Positions 54,214-62,634 of a DNA stretch of 64,000 nucleotides are shown here, piece by piece; positions within the stretch are counted from its first letter, which is position 1; each line of letters starts with the position of its first letter. Location of the stretch: NCBI GenBank assembly GCA_934644775.1, contig CAKUDB010000003.1, forward strand, positions 78,938 to 142,937, in the 5' to 3' direction. A program made the position numbers and the translations under genes. This DNA comes from an uncultured bacterium. GTDB taxonomy: Bacteria; Vulcanimicrobiota; Xenobia; Xenobiales; Xenobiaceae. The notes under the pieces were generated by a model that was not told the origin of the DNA, did not search any database, and saw nothing but the letters and a program-made list of their open reading frames with translations.

Positions 54214-55299
54214 CTAGACAAGAGGAAGCGCACAGTCCCCTTCCCAACGGCCTGAGTTATCCAAATAGATTACTTGACCGGCTATTTTTCTCACTTTTTC
54301 CAAGAAGTCTCCACCGATTTTTTCATCTACAGCCTCTATGTAAATGGTATTAGTCTCCTCATGACAACGGAAATAAGTCAACTTTTCTAACAGCTCACCA
54401 CTGCGCTTTTGAAGATATTCTTTGTCTTTGATTAGAGCGCCATCGAAAAGAGGATAAACTTCGTTAACCGAGTCGGCAATTTCCAGAGAGGCGCTCAACT
54501 CATGCAAAGCTTTATGCACACATTCAGAGTTGACGAAGAAGACCGCTTCTTTGGAGGTACGCCCATCTTCATAAAAATGGCAAAAGCGTCGAGAGATTCG
54601 CTCTTGATCTCCCACACAAAGCACCACATTAGTAAGGGAGAGTCTGTTAAATTTATTGCTACGCGGCGAATTTCCAGAAAGGAGCCAACGTCTTTGGGTA
54701 TAGCTCTTAAGCTCAGCCAAAGAGTAGAGGCCCCGCTGCATAATGCGCCAATCGGGAGAAGATAAGTCGATAATCAATTTTTCTTGATTGCTGAACTGAC
54801 TATTAGTACCGATTAAAAGATCGCAACCGGAAGCAGCTTCTTCTAAGCTATTTTCATTTTTATCGCCCTCTGAATCTACAAAGCAACCAGCTAAACGAAA
54901 GCGCAAAGAGCGCAAAAGGCTATTTACAGCTCCCCGCTGGCCAATCCATACAGCAGCCTTGGCACTATAGGAGTCCAAGTTATATTCAAGTGCGGTATTG
55001 GCGGTAAAAAGCGTAATTACATATTCCAAGTGCAAATAGGAGAGAAAGTCGTTAATCTCGCTTTTATCCGGCGTTTCTTGCCAAATTTGCCAAGCTTCTT
55101 TTAACTCGGGAACACAAAAGCAGAGCCTACGCTTACAGCCATGCCAATTGGCAATTTTTTGTAAAGCTTCGGAGCAATCGGCCTTACATAAAAGTAAACA
55201 TCCCGAAGCTGCAGCGCAAGCCACAATACCGCCATTTTCGAGAATTTCACCAACCCTTTTACCGTCACGCGAAGCTTTAAAACTTTCTATATAACGCAA
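54214..55299 (-). CDS. Degenerate Sua5/YrdC-like domain plus LMW phosphatase-like domain
   Basis: 361 residues. Residues 1-200 follow the Sua5/YrdC layout: LENGGIVACAAASG, EALQKIANWHGCKRRLCFCVP and IIDLSSPDWRIMQRGLYSLAEL. The SxN catalytic segment is not conserved (GCFVDSEGD), so threonylcarbamoyl synthesis is doubtful. Residues ~221-361 start with VVLCVGDQERI, a CX5R loop (Cys228-Arg234) as in LMW protein tyrosine phosphatases. Sua5-LMWPTP fusions exist; this would be a degenerate form. The family call is moderate and the activity is unknown. Confidence 0.5.
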   Translation of the reverse strand: MRYIESFKASRDGKRVGEILENGGIVACAAASGCLLLCKADCSEALQKIANWHGCKRRLCFCVPELKEAWQIWQETPDKSEINDFLSYLHLEYVITLFTANTALEYNLDSYSAKAAVWIGQRGAVNSLLRSLRFRLAGCFVDSEGDKNENSLEEAASGCDLLIGTNSQFSNQEKLIIDLSSPDWRIMQRGLYSLAELKSYTQRRWLLSGNSPRSNKFNRLSLTNVVLCVGDQERISRRFCHFYEDGRTSKEAVFFVNSECVHKALHELSASLEIADSVNEVYPLFDGALIKDKEYLQKRSGELLEKLTYFRCHEETNTIYIEAVDEKIGGDFLEKVRKIAGQVIYLDNSGRWEGDCALPLV

Positions 55300-55352
55300 T
55301 TTAGATTAAGATCCTAACTATCAAAACTTCTAAAAACAAAAAGAAAGCCACT

Positions 55353-55706
55353 TCACACCCTCTTTCTGTAGCGCTCAAAGAGAAACTCCAAATATTCATT
55401 TAGTCTTTCCAGACCATTTTCATTTAGTTGTCTACTCCTCTTTATAAGTTGCTGCTCGGCTTCGCTTTGAGCATAAACTTTCTTTTCTACAGGAGCCTCC
55501 TCAAAGAACCAGCCTATTTCTTTTCCGGTTGCCTTAGCTATTTGTTGAATTATTCCGATACTGGCCATTCGCTTTCCTGATTCATATCTAGAGACAGTCA
55601 CATTATGGGAGACGCCAATCATATCGGCTAACTCTTCCATAGTAAGGCCAGCTTCTAATCTGGCTTGTTTAAGTCGTTTGGGCAAAACATCCAATATATT
55701 AACCAT
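55353..55706 (-). CDS. XRE-family transcriptional regulator
   Basis: 117 residues. The N-terminal HTH_3 domain (RLKQARLEAGLTMEELADMIGV, VSRYESGKRMASIGIIQQIAKATG) is followed by a short C-terminal helical part. Divergent from another XRE protein, with shared operator-like repeats in the 116-bp gap, so mutual or self repression is likely. Confidence 0.9.
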   Translation of the reverse strand: MVNILDVLPKRLKQARLEAGLTMEELADMIGVSHNVTVSRYESGKRMASIGIIQQIAKATGKEIGWFFEEAPVEKKVYAQSEAEQQLIKRSRQLNENGLERLNEYLEFLFERYRKRV

Positions 55707-55707
55707 A

Positions 55708-55786
55708 ATGGTTTATAAATTCACAAACAGCCCCCTAGTCCCCTATTGCCATTCTAACCAAAAATGGATTATAAATATATTATCCA
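55708..55786. promoter_or_regulatory. Operator-like repeats between divergent XRE genes
   Basis: Two direct copies, ATGGTTTATAAAT (55708-55720) and ATGGATTATAAAT (55764-55776), differ in one base. The second lies in a near-palindrome TGGATTAT...ATTATCCA (55765-55786). ACCATAATGGT at 55703-55713 is a perfect odd palindrome overlapping the start of the left gene. Such an arrangement fits binding sites for one or both XRE proteins. Confidence 0.55.
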
Positions 55787-55822
55787 ATATGGTTAAGACA
55801 GAATAAGAGACAAAGTAGAGTT

Positions 55823-56029
55823 ATGAGACCACACAAAGTACCGGATCACTGGCTCACTAGGGCAAGGCGCAAATCGAGGATGACTCAAAAGGCGCTAGCT
55901 TTAGCCTTAAATATCCATCCGGTATCTGTAAATAGGTGGGAGAGAGGGACTAGGAATCCAAGTTTAGCCACCATTCGGGAAATAGCTCGCATTCTGGGTA
56001 TGACAGTTGCGGAATTATTGGATAGCTAG
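55823..56029 (+). CDS. Short XRE-family DNA-binding protein
   Basis: 68 residues, essentially a single HTH_3 domain (RRKSRMTQKALALALNIHPVSVNRWERGTRNPSLATIREIARIL). Divergent from the larger XRE gene. A single-domain protein of this size suggests a dimeric repressor, Cro-like. 70 bp upstream of the methyltransferase gene on the same strand. Confidence 0.85.
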   Translation: MRPHKVPDHWLTRARRKSRMTQKALALALNIHPVSVNRWERGTRNPSLATIREIARILGMTVAELLDS

Positions 56030-56099
56030 CTTAACTAGTTTTGCAAATTATTTGTATCTTTATCGACTATAACTTGCCTAAAAGAAGGAATTACATGAG

Positions 56100-57026
56100 A
56101 TGAGCGCTTCTGAAGATCGCGTTGCCAAATACTACACGAAGTTGAAGTGGAACCTTGAAGCTATTCACTACAGTTTAACTGCTGTTGAATGGTTAATGAA
56201 CTTGGTTCAAAAGGCTGCCAAATGCCTTGCCGGAGGAATTGAACGATATATCTCATACAAAGGATGTCAGCAACCTCTGTCATTTATGGATAAAAAAGTT
56301 TTATACAAACATTTGCACTCCATTAAATCATTGATAAAAGTTAAGGATATTACTGATTTAAGCTATGAAAGAGTTGGGGGGAATAACGACGGCGGCTATG
56401 TAATGGTCAAACAAAGATCCTGTCCTGAAAAGATCGCCTACAGTTTCGGTATAGCTGATGATCCAAGCTGGGATCTGGAAATGGCTAAGCGGGGCTGGCA
56501 AGTTTATATGTACGATCATACTATCGATCCCCAATCTTTGAAGTTTAACGATTCCCATTGCCATTTTTTTCCTATTGGCGTCTGCGGTGAGATCAGAATG
56601 GAAAACTGTAAGACTATTGGCGAGCTTTTGCAAGACAACGGTCACGAAAATCAGCGCAACATGATCTTAAAAATGGATATCGAAGGCTGCGAATGGGAGG
56701 TTCTTAGAGATCTAAACGAAGACGTTTTGAGCCAGTTTTCTCAAATAGTTTTAGAAATGCACGAGCTGACCGACCTAAAGATAGCCCCTTCTGTAGAAGC
56801 TGTTCTGGAGAAGCTCTCTCGTACCCATGAGCCTGTGCATATTCACGCCAATAATTTCTCCTGTGTAGTTAGTATAGCGGATATGAGCGTACCAGCCTTT
56901 CTAGAAGTAACTTACCTACGAAAAGACCAAGCTACTTTCAAACCATCTAAGCGCTTTTTCCCAACAGAATTAGATCAGTCTTGCGATCAAAAAAGGCTAG
57001 ACATAGATTTGGGCTACTGGTCTTAA
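56100..57026 (+). CDS. Class I methyltransferase, FkbM/Methyltransf_22-like
   Basis: 308 residues; AAGGA upstream of the ATG. YERVGGNNDGGYVM, YSFGIADDPSWDLEMAKRG and LKMDIEGCEWEVLRDL are the SAM-binding and D-I-E-G motifs of FkbM-like methyltransferases. A hydrophilic ~70-residue N-terminal region precedes it. Substrate unknown. Placed next to the XRE pair; a strong terminator follows. Confidence 0.8.
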   Translation: MSASEDRVAKYYTKLKWNLEAIHYSLTAVEWLMNLVQKAAKCLAGGIERYISYKGCQQPLSFMDKKVLYKHLHSIKSLIKVKDITDLSYERVGGNNDGGYVMVKQRSCPEKIAYSFGIADDPSWDLEMAKRGWQVYMYDHTIDPQSLKFNDSHCHFFPIGVCGEIRMENCKTIGELLQDNGHENQRNMILKMDIEGCEWEVLRDLNEDVLSQFSQIVLEMHELTDLKIAPSVEAVLEKLSRTHEPVHIHANNFSCVVSIADMSVPAFLEVTYLRKDQATFKPSKRFFPTELDQSCDQKRLDIDLGYWS

Positions 57027-57072
57027 CGGAGTTACTAAATCTAATAAGGCGACAGCTACTGCTTTTTATCTT

Positions 57073-57094
57073 AAAGCACGGTTTTCCGTGCTTT
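57073..57094 (+). terminator. Intrinsic terminator after the methyltransferase
   Basis: AAAGCACGG (57073-57081) pairs with CCGTGCTTT (57086-57094) around a TTTT loop, continuing into seven T. Confidence 0.95.
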
Positions 57095-57331
57095 TTTTGT
57101 TGAGAAAGGAAAGTTTGGCAGCTTACTCCTTCAATCGATAAATATTGCAATTTGTAAAAAAACAGCTGGAAAGATATTTTTCATAAAATGTGGGAACTTT
57201 CTAGCCTGCTGACGAAAGGGAGCAAGTTGCAATGCTCTTTACCTAAAAGGGCTAAGCTGGCTGTTTGACAATTGCTTCTTGGTAAGCGACTACCGCTTAA
57301 GCGACGTACTTTTTTAATAAATGAGGGAAAT

Positions 57332-58597
57332 ATGCTTACTTCTCCTAGATTGTATCAAGCCTTGCTCCAAGAGACTTTTCGACTTAATTCACCCAAACGT
57401 ATCTTGTTAGTAGGAGCTCAAATACCGGCTTTAGCCCTGAAGGTAATAAAATCGCTCCATGATGGAGACGAGCTCTTTATAATCGACGGTATTTCAACTC
57501 AAGTCGCCTCTTTAAAAGACAGCCTAAAGGATGAGCCCATCTATTACGCTAAAAGTTCCCAAATTCACTTTGAAAATAAGCTGCTTTGGGAGCTAGATAG
57601 GCCGAATTATTTTAATTTTGTCGTCTTAAGCTATCCTATAGATTTACTTTCTGACGATATTTTGCAAAAAAGCATGGAGAGTTGTCGCTTACTTTTAGCT
57701 GACGGAGGCACAGTAAGCTGCCTGGAGATGGCTTGGCTGCGCAAAATTCGCAGTTTTATCACCTCTTGCTGGCGCAAAAATTCCTGTCAACCGGTTCAGC
57801 CGACCTGTTTGGAGCGTTATATCAACTCTTTTCGAGTTTACAAAGAGACTATCGTCACTAACTGGCCTCCAGTTTGGGTCGATCATTTGCGCTTTACTCC
57901 TAGCTCTTGCGCCGAAGCTTTAAAAATCCATGCTGTCGAAGGGCGCGACTCGCTCTCTCTAGGCTCGATAAAAATTGCCAAAGATTTTTTACGCTTTATC
58001 CTTCCTTTAGGCGGCTTGAGCTGGGGCTTAAAGAGGTTCGGTTGCACCTTATGGTATTGGCCCCTGATTTTGCTTACTGGAATAGCCGCTTTCTTGCGCG
58101 ATCCCCGGCGTACCATAAAAGCTAATCGCAGCCAAGCCCTTTCAGCTTGCGACGGCACAGTTTTGGATGTAGCGATAGTAAAAGATCCCCATCTAGGCGA
58201 AGGCCAATGGTTACGCATTGCCACATTTTTATCTATTTTCAATGTCCACATCAACCGCTCGCCCGTTTCAGGTAAAGTAGTCGATCAATTTGACGTCAAA
58301 GGTGGCTATGCCAGTGCCAATTTACCTAAAGCCAATCACAACTACTCTACTTACATTATTTTAGAAACTGAGCACGGCCCCGTAGTAGTAGCTCAAAGGG
58401 TCGGTTTAATTGCTAGACGTATTTACAATTGGGTCAATCGCGGTGAGTTGCTAGCTCAAGGCGAGCGCTATGGTTTAATTCGCATGGGCTCGCGCACCGA
58501 CGTCTATTTGCCCTACGATAAGTATCGCTCTTTAGTTAAAGTGGGTGATAAAATTCAAGCTGGCCTAACTCCCATTGCCACTTTAATCCAATCCTAA
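57332..58597 (+). CDS. Methyltransferase-like domain fused to phosphatidylserine decarboxylase
   Basis: About 421 residues from the ATG at 57332 (GAGGGAAA upstream); a TTG at 57272 would add twenty residues without support. Residues ~1-190 resemble a Rossmann methyltransferase (RILLVGAQIPALAL, DELFIIDG, FVVLSYPIDLL) with weak motifs. Residues ~215-421 are PSD: FLRDPRR, DGTVLDV, FLSIFNVHINRSPVSGKV and the self-cleavage site RMGSR with Gly386-Ser387. PSD makes phosphatidylethanolamine; a methylase beside it could make methylated PE, but the methylase may be inactive. No pssA in the window. Confidence 0.8.
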   Translation: MLTSPRLYQALLQETFRLNSPKRILLVGAQIPALALKVIKSLHDGDELFIIDGISTQVASLKDSLKDEPIYYAKSSQIHFENKLLWELDRPNYFNFVVLSYPIDLLSDDILQKSMESCRLLLADGGTVSCLEMAWLRKIRSFITSCWRKNSCQPVQPTCLERYINSFRVYKETIVTNWPPVWVDHLRFTPSSCAEALKIHAVEGRDSLSLGSIKIAKDFLRFILPLGGLSWGLKRFGCTLWYWPLILLTGIAAFLRDPRRTIKANRSQALSACDGTVLDVAIVKDPHLGEGQWLRIATFLSIFNVHINRSPVSGKVVDQFDVKGGYASANLPKANHNYSTYIILETEHGPVVVAQRVGLIARRIYNWVNRGELLAQGERYGLIRMGSRTDVYLPYDKYRSLVKVGDKIQAGLTPIATLIQS

Positions 58598-58644
58598 TAT
58601 AGAGCCTCCACCCCTTTAGAGGCAAAATATCCCAGCAAATATAA

Positions 58645-58683
58645 GAGAGCCGCCGCTATTATTTTTTAATTGCCACGGCTCTC
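58645..58683. terminator. Terminator between convergent psd-like and dut genes
   Basis: GAGAGCCG (58645-58652) pairs with CGGCTCTC (58676-58683) around a 23-nt loop containing a T6 run. It ends in AAAAAGG. Confidence 0.55.
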
Positions 58684-58693
58684 AAAAAGGTAC

Positions 58694-59113
58694 TTAAAGA
58701 CCGGTAGAACCGAAACCACCCCGCTCAGTATCCTCTACCCTTGAGCAAATAAGTTCTGTATTCCAGACCTTCTCAAGCTTTAGTTGAGCCACCCTAGCCC
58801 CTTGAGCTAAAGTTATCGGCTCTGAAGATGTATTATGAACGATTACTCCCAACTCTTGGCGATACAAATGATCGATAGTGCCAAAGTGGACGCTTAATCC
58901 CTTAAGGGCCAAACCGCTGCGCCCTCTAATTTGGCCTTCCCAACCGGAGGGAAGTTGTAAACGGATCCCCAATTTTAAGGCCACAGTCAGCCCCGGAGCC
59001 ACTGTAGCTGCTTCCGGTAAGAATAGATCGTAAGCCGCATCGCTAGGAAAGGCTTTGTGGGGAAGTTTCGCCTCATCTCGCATTAGCTCTACCTTTACAG
59101 TGCAATCGATCAT
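58694..59113 (-). CDS. dut: dUTP diphosphatase
   Basis: 139 residues. Motifs 1-5 of trimeric dUTPase are present: SDAAYDLF, GRSGLALKG, GTIDHLYRQELGVIV, QGARVAQL and the Gly-rich RGGFGSTG tail. The third motif reads YRQE where YRGE is common; Asp and Tyr of the active site are kept. It supplies dUMP for ThyA and keeps uracil out of DNA. Confidence 0.93.
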   Translation of the reverse strand: MIDCTVKVELMRDEAKLPHKAFPSDAAYDLFLPEAATVAPGLTVALKLGIRLQLPSGWEGQIRGRSGLALKGLSVHFGTIDHLYRQELGVIVHNTSSEPITLAQGARVAQLKLEKVWNTELICSRVEDTERGGFGSTGL

Positions 59114-59227
59114 CTAAAAGGCCTGCCCTTCTAAAAATACTAAAAAAAGACCACCCAACAATTTATCTTCAATTTTTGCTATATTGGGCAGCCGCCTTGG
59201 CTTTTTTCGCAAATAGATAAGGCCCTC

Positions 59228-60694
59228 CTACTTTCCCCCTTTATTTGGAACGGCCAAAGCCTCCAAAGATAAACGGCCTACGATAAGAACCAGATAAAAA
59301 ATCACAATTTGGCCTTCGGAAAGGGGGAAACAGGCATAAACGGGCATTTTTTCTTGCAACCAGGCGGCCATATTGAGAGAATATTGGCATAAATAATTAC
59401 AAATTAAGGGTAGAATCTGCCCTATCCCAGGCCAAGCTGACAAAAGTAAAGCGGGAATTATCAAGACAAAAACTGCCTCTAAGGCCGGAACGACTGACAA
59501 ATTAGCCGCCACAGAAGCGCTGGGAAATTTCTGGAAATAATTTATCAACAGAGGCAATAAAAATAGATTAACAGCTAAAGTTAAACTGAGGGATTGTTTT
59601 AAGAAATTGGGCAGAAAGTGAAAATATCTATTGGCTAAGGAAGCCCAACAGATAATACCAAATATAGCTCCAAAGGAAAGTTGAAAGCCAAGATCTTCAA
59701 TCCAAGAGGGACAGCTTAGTAACATCAGGCTCCAAGCTAAACAAACAGTCCTTTCCAAATGTACCGGACGGCCAACTATTAAGGCTCCTAAGGCTAAAAC
59801 ACCCATAATAAACGCCCTTAATAAGGAAGCTATATAGCCCACAATCCAAACATAAACAGCACATAGAAGGATAGCTCCGCCAGCTCCTAACTTGGCAGAG
59901 CGACCACTCCCCACCACAACTAACATAGCCATAGATGCCATTATAGAAAGGTGAAAGCCTGAAGCGGCCGTCATATGGCTTAGGCCTACATCTCTAAATA
60001 AAGCCTTAATCTCCTCAGAGAGAAAATCGCTGCAACCTAAAAACATGGCCGCTGCAATTTCCCTACATTGGGGACTAAAAGTAGTTTCAATCTTGTTCTT
60101 TATATAAGCTCTAACTGGAGAGCCGTCAGGAATAATATATGACTTAGATTCGCTAATAGCCTTAAAACTGTTGAGCCTAACTAGATGGCGTATACCAACC
60201 TGACCTTCGTCCTGGGTATCGTTAATCAAAGGCAAAAGTAAACCGCTAAATTGCAATATTTTCTTCTGACAATTTTGTAAGTGCTTGTCGCTACTTTCAA
60301 TCCAAAGCAAGTAGCCATTAGACAAACGCAACAGCGCTCTAACCTTCCAAGGTGAAGCATATATTTTTACGATCTGGCCACGCCCTGAAATATGAGTATA
60401 TTCTAAAGAACGCCACAAGTTAGGCGACACTTCACCGGGAGGAGCTTCATAACGCCAGATTATAAAAAGACCATTTAGCGCCACTACAAGTAAAGCTAAA
60501 AAGATCCGCTTGCGCAAACTAGCTAGGGCCAGCAGCGCCCAGAAGCTAACTAGGCCGACTAATAGCAATCCATACAGACTAAACTGCGGCCAAAATTTCA
60601 GGCAAAAACCACCACTGATGCCCGCCATACACCATAGAGGCCAGCCATACTTTAAATCACATCCCAAACTTAAAATGCGGCTTAATACTTTCAC
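59228..60694 (-). CDS. comEC: ComEC/Rec2-family DNA uptake channel
   Basis: 488 residues with ~10 membrane helices. The competence domain signature is seen at SHMTAASGFHLSIM and RAFIMGVLALGALIVGRPVH, with LGFQLSFGAIFGI. An N-terminal soluble OB-like part precedes it. The metallo-beta-lactamase domain found in many ComEC proteins is absent. With the pseudopilus genes elsewhere in the window, this supports natural DNA uptake. Confidence 0.88.
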   Translation of the reverse strand: MKVLSRILSLGCDLKYGWPLWCMAGISGGFCLKFWPQFSLYGLLLVGLVSFWALLALASLRKRIFLALLVVALNGLFIIWRYEAPPGEVSPNLWRSLEYTHISGRGQIVKIYASPWKVRALLRLSNGYLLWIESSDKHLQNCQKKILQFSGLLLPLINDTQDEGQVGIRHLVRLNSFKAISESKSYIIPDGSPVRAYIKNKIETTFSPQCREIAAAMFLGCSDFLSEEIKALFRDVGLSHMTAASGFHLSIMASMAMLVVVGSGRSAKLGAGGAILLCAVYVWIVGYIASLLRAFIMGVLALGALIVGRPVHLERTVCLAWSLMLLSCPSWIEDLGFQLSFGAIFGIICWASLANRYFHFLPNFLKQSLSLTLAVNLFLLPLLINYFQKFPSASVAANLSVVPALEAVFVLIIPALLLSAWPGIGQILPLICNYLCQYSLNMAAWLQEKMPVYACFPLSEGQIVIFYLVLIVGRLSLEALAVPNKGGK

Positions 60695-60891
60695 ATTTTA
60701 ATTATGAGAAAGGGATATTGCCAAGAAAGCTCCCTTTCTGTAGCAAAAATATGGCCAAATTATTAAAAAAAATAGACTACAACACCAATACTAATAGCCA
60801 AAGCCTTAACGGCAGCTAAAAGCCTAAAGTTAATGATTTTGCTACAAATTTAGCGATATTTTTTACTTTTCTATGATACACTGTTAAGGAG

Positions 60892-62382
60892 ATGATCAAT
60901 GTAAACTTTTCCACCAAGCAATATAAAAATGCCGAAGCTCCCCAATGGAGCCAAGCCAAAACAGCCCTCTCCCAAACAAAAGAGAGTCAAACAGTTCAAG
61001 ATAGTTTGCAACTGACTAGTTCTTTGTCAGCTAACGGCCAACATAGCAGTGACGCCGACCTTTTAGCTAGACGCATTGTCGGCAAGCGCGGCGATCCTTC
61101 AGAAGTAAAGATCCTTACCGCTACCCAAGGAAACGACGAGATCAACATCTCCAGAAGCGAAAAGGGCGGAATTACAGTCGATATAAATGGTCGAAGGACC
61201 GACTTTACTTCCGAAGAGGCTAAAAAATTGGTTATCGACGGTGGGGAAGGTAACGACAGAATTATCGTTCAGGAAGACGTCCGAGTGCCTTTATTTATTA
61301 CCGGCGGCCAAGGCAACGACTTTATTCAAGGCGGCTCCGGCAACGATACTATTATTGACAACTACGGTCAAAACGAAATTTACGGCGGCCAGGGCAGCGA
61401 CACTATTATAGCTGGCGGTCTAGATTTAACCTCCGATGCTCCTCCATTAAAAACTATCGAGGGACACAGCATCAATGGCAATATCATCTCCGGCGGTTTA
61501 GGACGCGACTATATCGAAGGGAGTAACAATAACGACTATATTATCGATGAAGGCGGAGGCGGAGTCATTTACGGTTTAGGTGGCGACGACCTTATAACTG
61601 TTACTTCCGGCCAAAACTATGTAGACGGCGGTCAGGGCAACGATACTATCAAAGCCGAAGGTGGGCGTAATATGCTCTTTGGCGGACGGGGCGACGATAC
61701 TATCGAGGTTAAGGGTGGCTCCAATGTTATTGTAGATGGCAGTGGCAGCAATAATATTTCTACAGCCGATAGTTCCAGTTGCGTCTATACTTCCTCATCT
61801 ACTAAAGTTGCAGCCGGAGCCAACACTTCGGTAGAAGAGACAGTTTCTGTTCCTGTGCCTGAATTTTTCCAGATTAGCGGAGACTCTTCATTTAAAAACC
61901 GTGTCACTAGCGATTTAGAAGCCCTTTCTGACATTCCTATCGGCCAAAAAGCCTTCGCGGCTATCGCAGAGACTGGTAAAAAAGTGAATGTATCAGAAAC
62001 TCCCAGCGGCAACCAATGCAGCTCCGGTGCCGACGGCTATTTTGACCATGAAGACAATAAGCCCAATAGCGGCTCCGACTCTACTATTTATTATAATCGG
62101 GCCTCCGTCTCTTTAAATACGGAAGCAGCTTGGCAAGATCGTCCTCCTTTAGTCGGTTTCCACCACGAACTGATGCACTCTTACAATGCAGCTACCGGCA
62201 CTATGGACAATTGGGCCTACGATCCTTATAACGGAGGCTATGCTACCGGCCCCTTCGGCGTAACTGGTGCCGAATTTCAGGCCGTAGGCTTAGATAGCCA
62301 CTTGGTAAAAGCCAATCCCGAGGGTCTTTCGGAAAACTCTATGCGTTCTTTCTTAGGCTTAGAGCGTCGGGATCGCTACTAG
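60892..62382 (+). CDS. RTX-repeat protein with M91 (NleD-like) zinc metalloprotease domain
   Basis: 496 residues with no Sec signal or membrane helix. Residues ~115-300 contain RTX-type calcium-binding nonapeptides (GGQGNDFIQGGSGNDTII, GGQGNDTIK, GGRGDDTIE). The C-terminal domain has His425-Glu426-x-x-His429 (HHELMHSYN) with a likely third ligand in GAEFQAVG (Glu461), the signature of peptidase family M91. NleD, the E. coli effector of this family, cleaves host MAP kinases. AAGGAG sits directly against the ATG, which is unusual. Neither the export route nor the target is known; a surface or host-directed protease is a reasonable inference. Confidence 0.85.
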   Translation: MINVNFSTKQYKNAEAPQWSQAKTALSQTKESQTVQDSLQLTSSLSANGQHSSDADLLARRIVGKRGDPSEVKILTATQGNDEINISRSEKGGITVDINGRRTDFTSEEAKKLVIDGGEGNDRIIVQEDVRVPLFITGGQGNDFIQGGSGNDTIIDNYGQNEIYGGQGSDTIIAGGLDLTSDAPPLKTIEGHSINGNIISGGLGRDYIEGSNNNDYIIDEGGGGVIYGLGGDDLITVTSGQNYVDGGQGNDTIKAEGGRNMLFGGRGDDTIEVKGGSNVIVDGSGSNNISTADSSSCVYTSSSTKVAAGANTSVEETVSVPVPEFFQISGDSSFKNRVTSDLEALSDIPIGQKAFAAIAETGKKVNVSETPSGNQCSSGADGYFDHEDNKPNSGSDSTIYYNRASVSLNTEAAWQDRPPLVGFHHELMHSYNAATGTMDNWAYDPYNGGYATGPFGVTGAEFQAVGLDSHLVKANPEGLSENSMRSFLGLERRDRY

Positions 62383-62400
62383 TTTTAACTCCTTATAACG

Positions 62401-62441
62401 CGCAAAATGGTTTGCAACTTTCGCAAGATGGTTTGCAACCG
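62401..62441. repeat. Two imperfect copies of a 21-bp unit
   Basis: CGCAAAATGGTTTGCAACTT and CGCAAGATGGTTTGCAACCG follow each other downstream of the RTX-M91 stop. They differ in only a few positions. Their meaning is unknown. Confidence 0.5.
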
Positions 62442-62468
62442 TTTTGAGGGACAGTTTATTCAAAAAAT

Positions 62469-62530
62469 AGAGCCGCTCTTCTCTCCATTAAGGTTTATAA
62501 AAAACTTAATTTGAGAAAGGCGGCTCTTTT
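62469..62530 (+). terminator. Terminator after the RTX-M91 gene
   Basis: AGAGCCGC (62469-62476) pairs with GCGGCTCT (62520-62527), followed by TTTTTAT. The extended inner stem includes CTTCTC with GAGAAAG. Confidence 0.8.
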
Positions 62531-62552
62531 TATAGAAAAAGAACTTCTTTGT

Positions 62553-62602
62553 ATAAAAAAAAGGGCTCCCGACAACTTTACAAAGTTGCCAGAAGCTGCC
62601 TA
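62553..62602 (-). terminator. Terminator after the NlpC/P60 gene
   Basis: On the minus strand, an imperfect stem centred on CAACTTTGTAAAGTTG with flanking GGCAGC/GGGAGCC is followed by TTTTTTTT. Confidence 0.75.
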
Positions 62603-62634
62603 AAAAAACCAAAGGCTCTATTCTAAAAGAGAGA

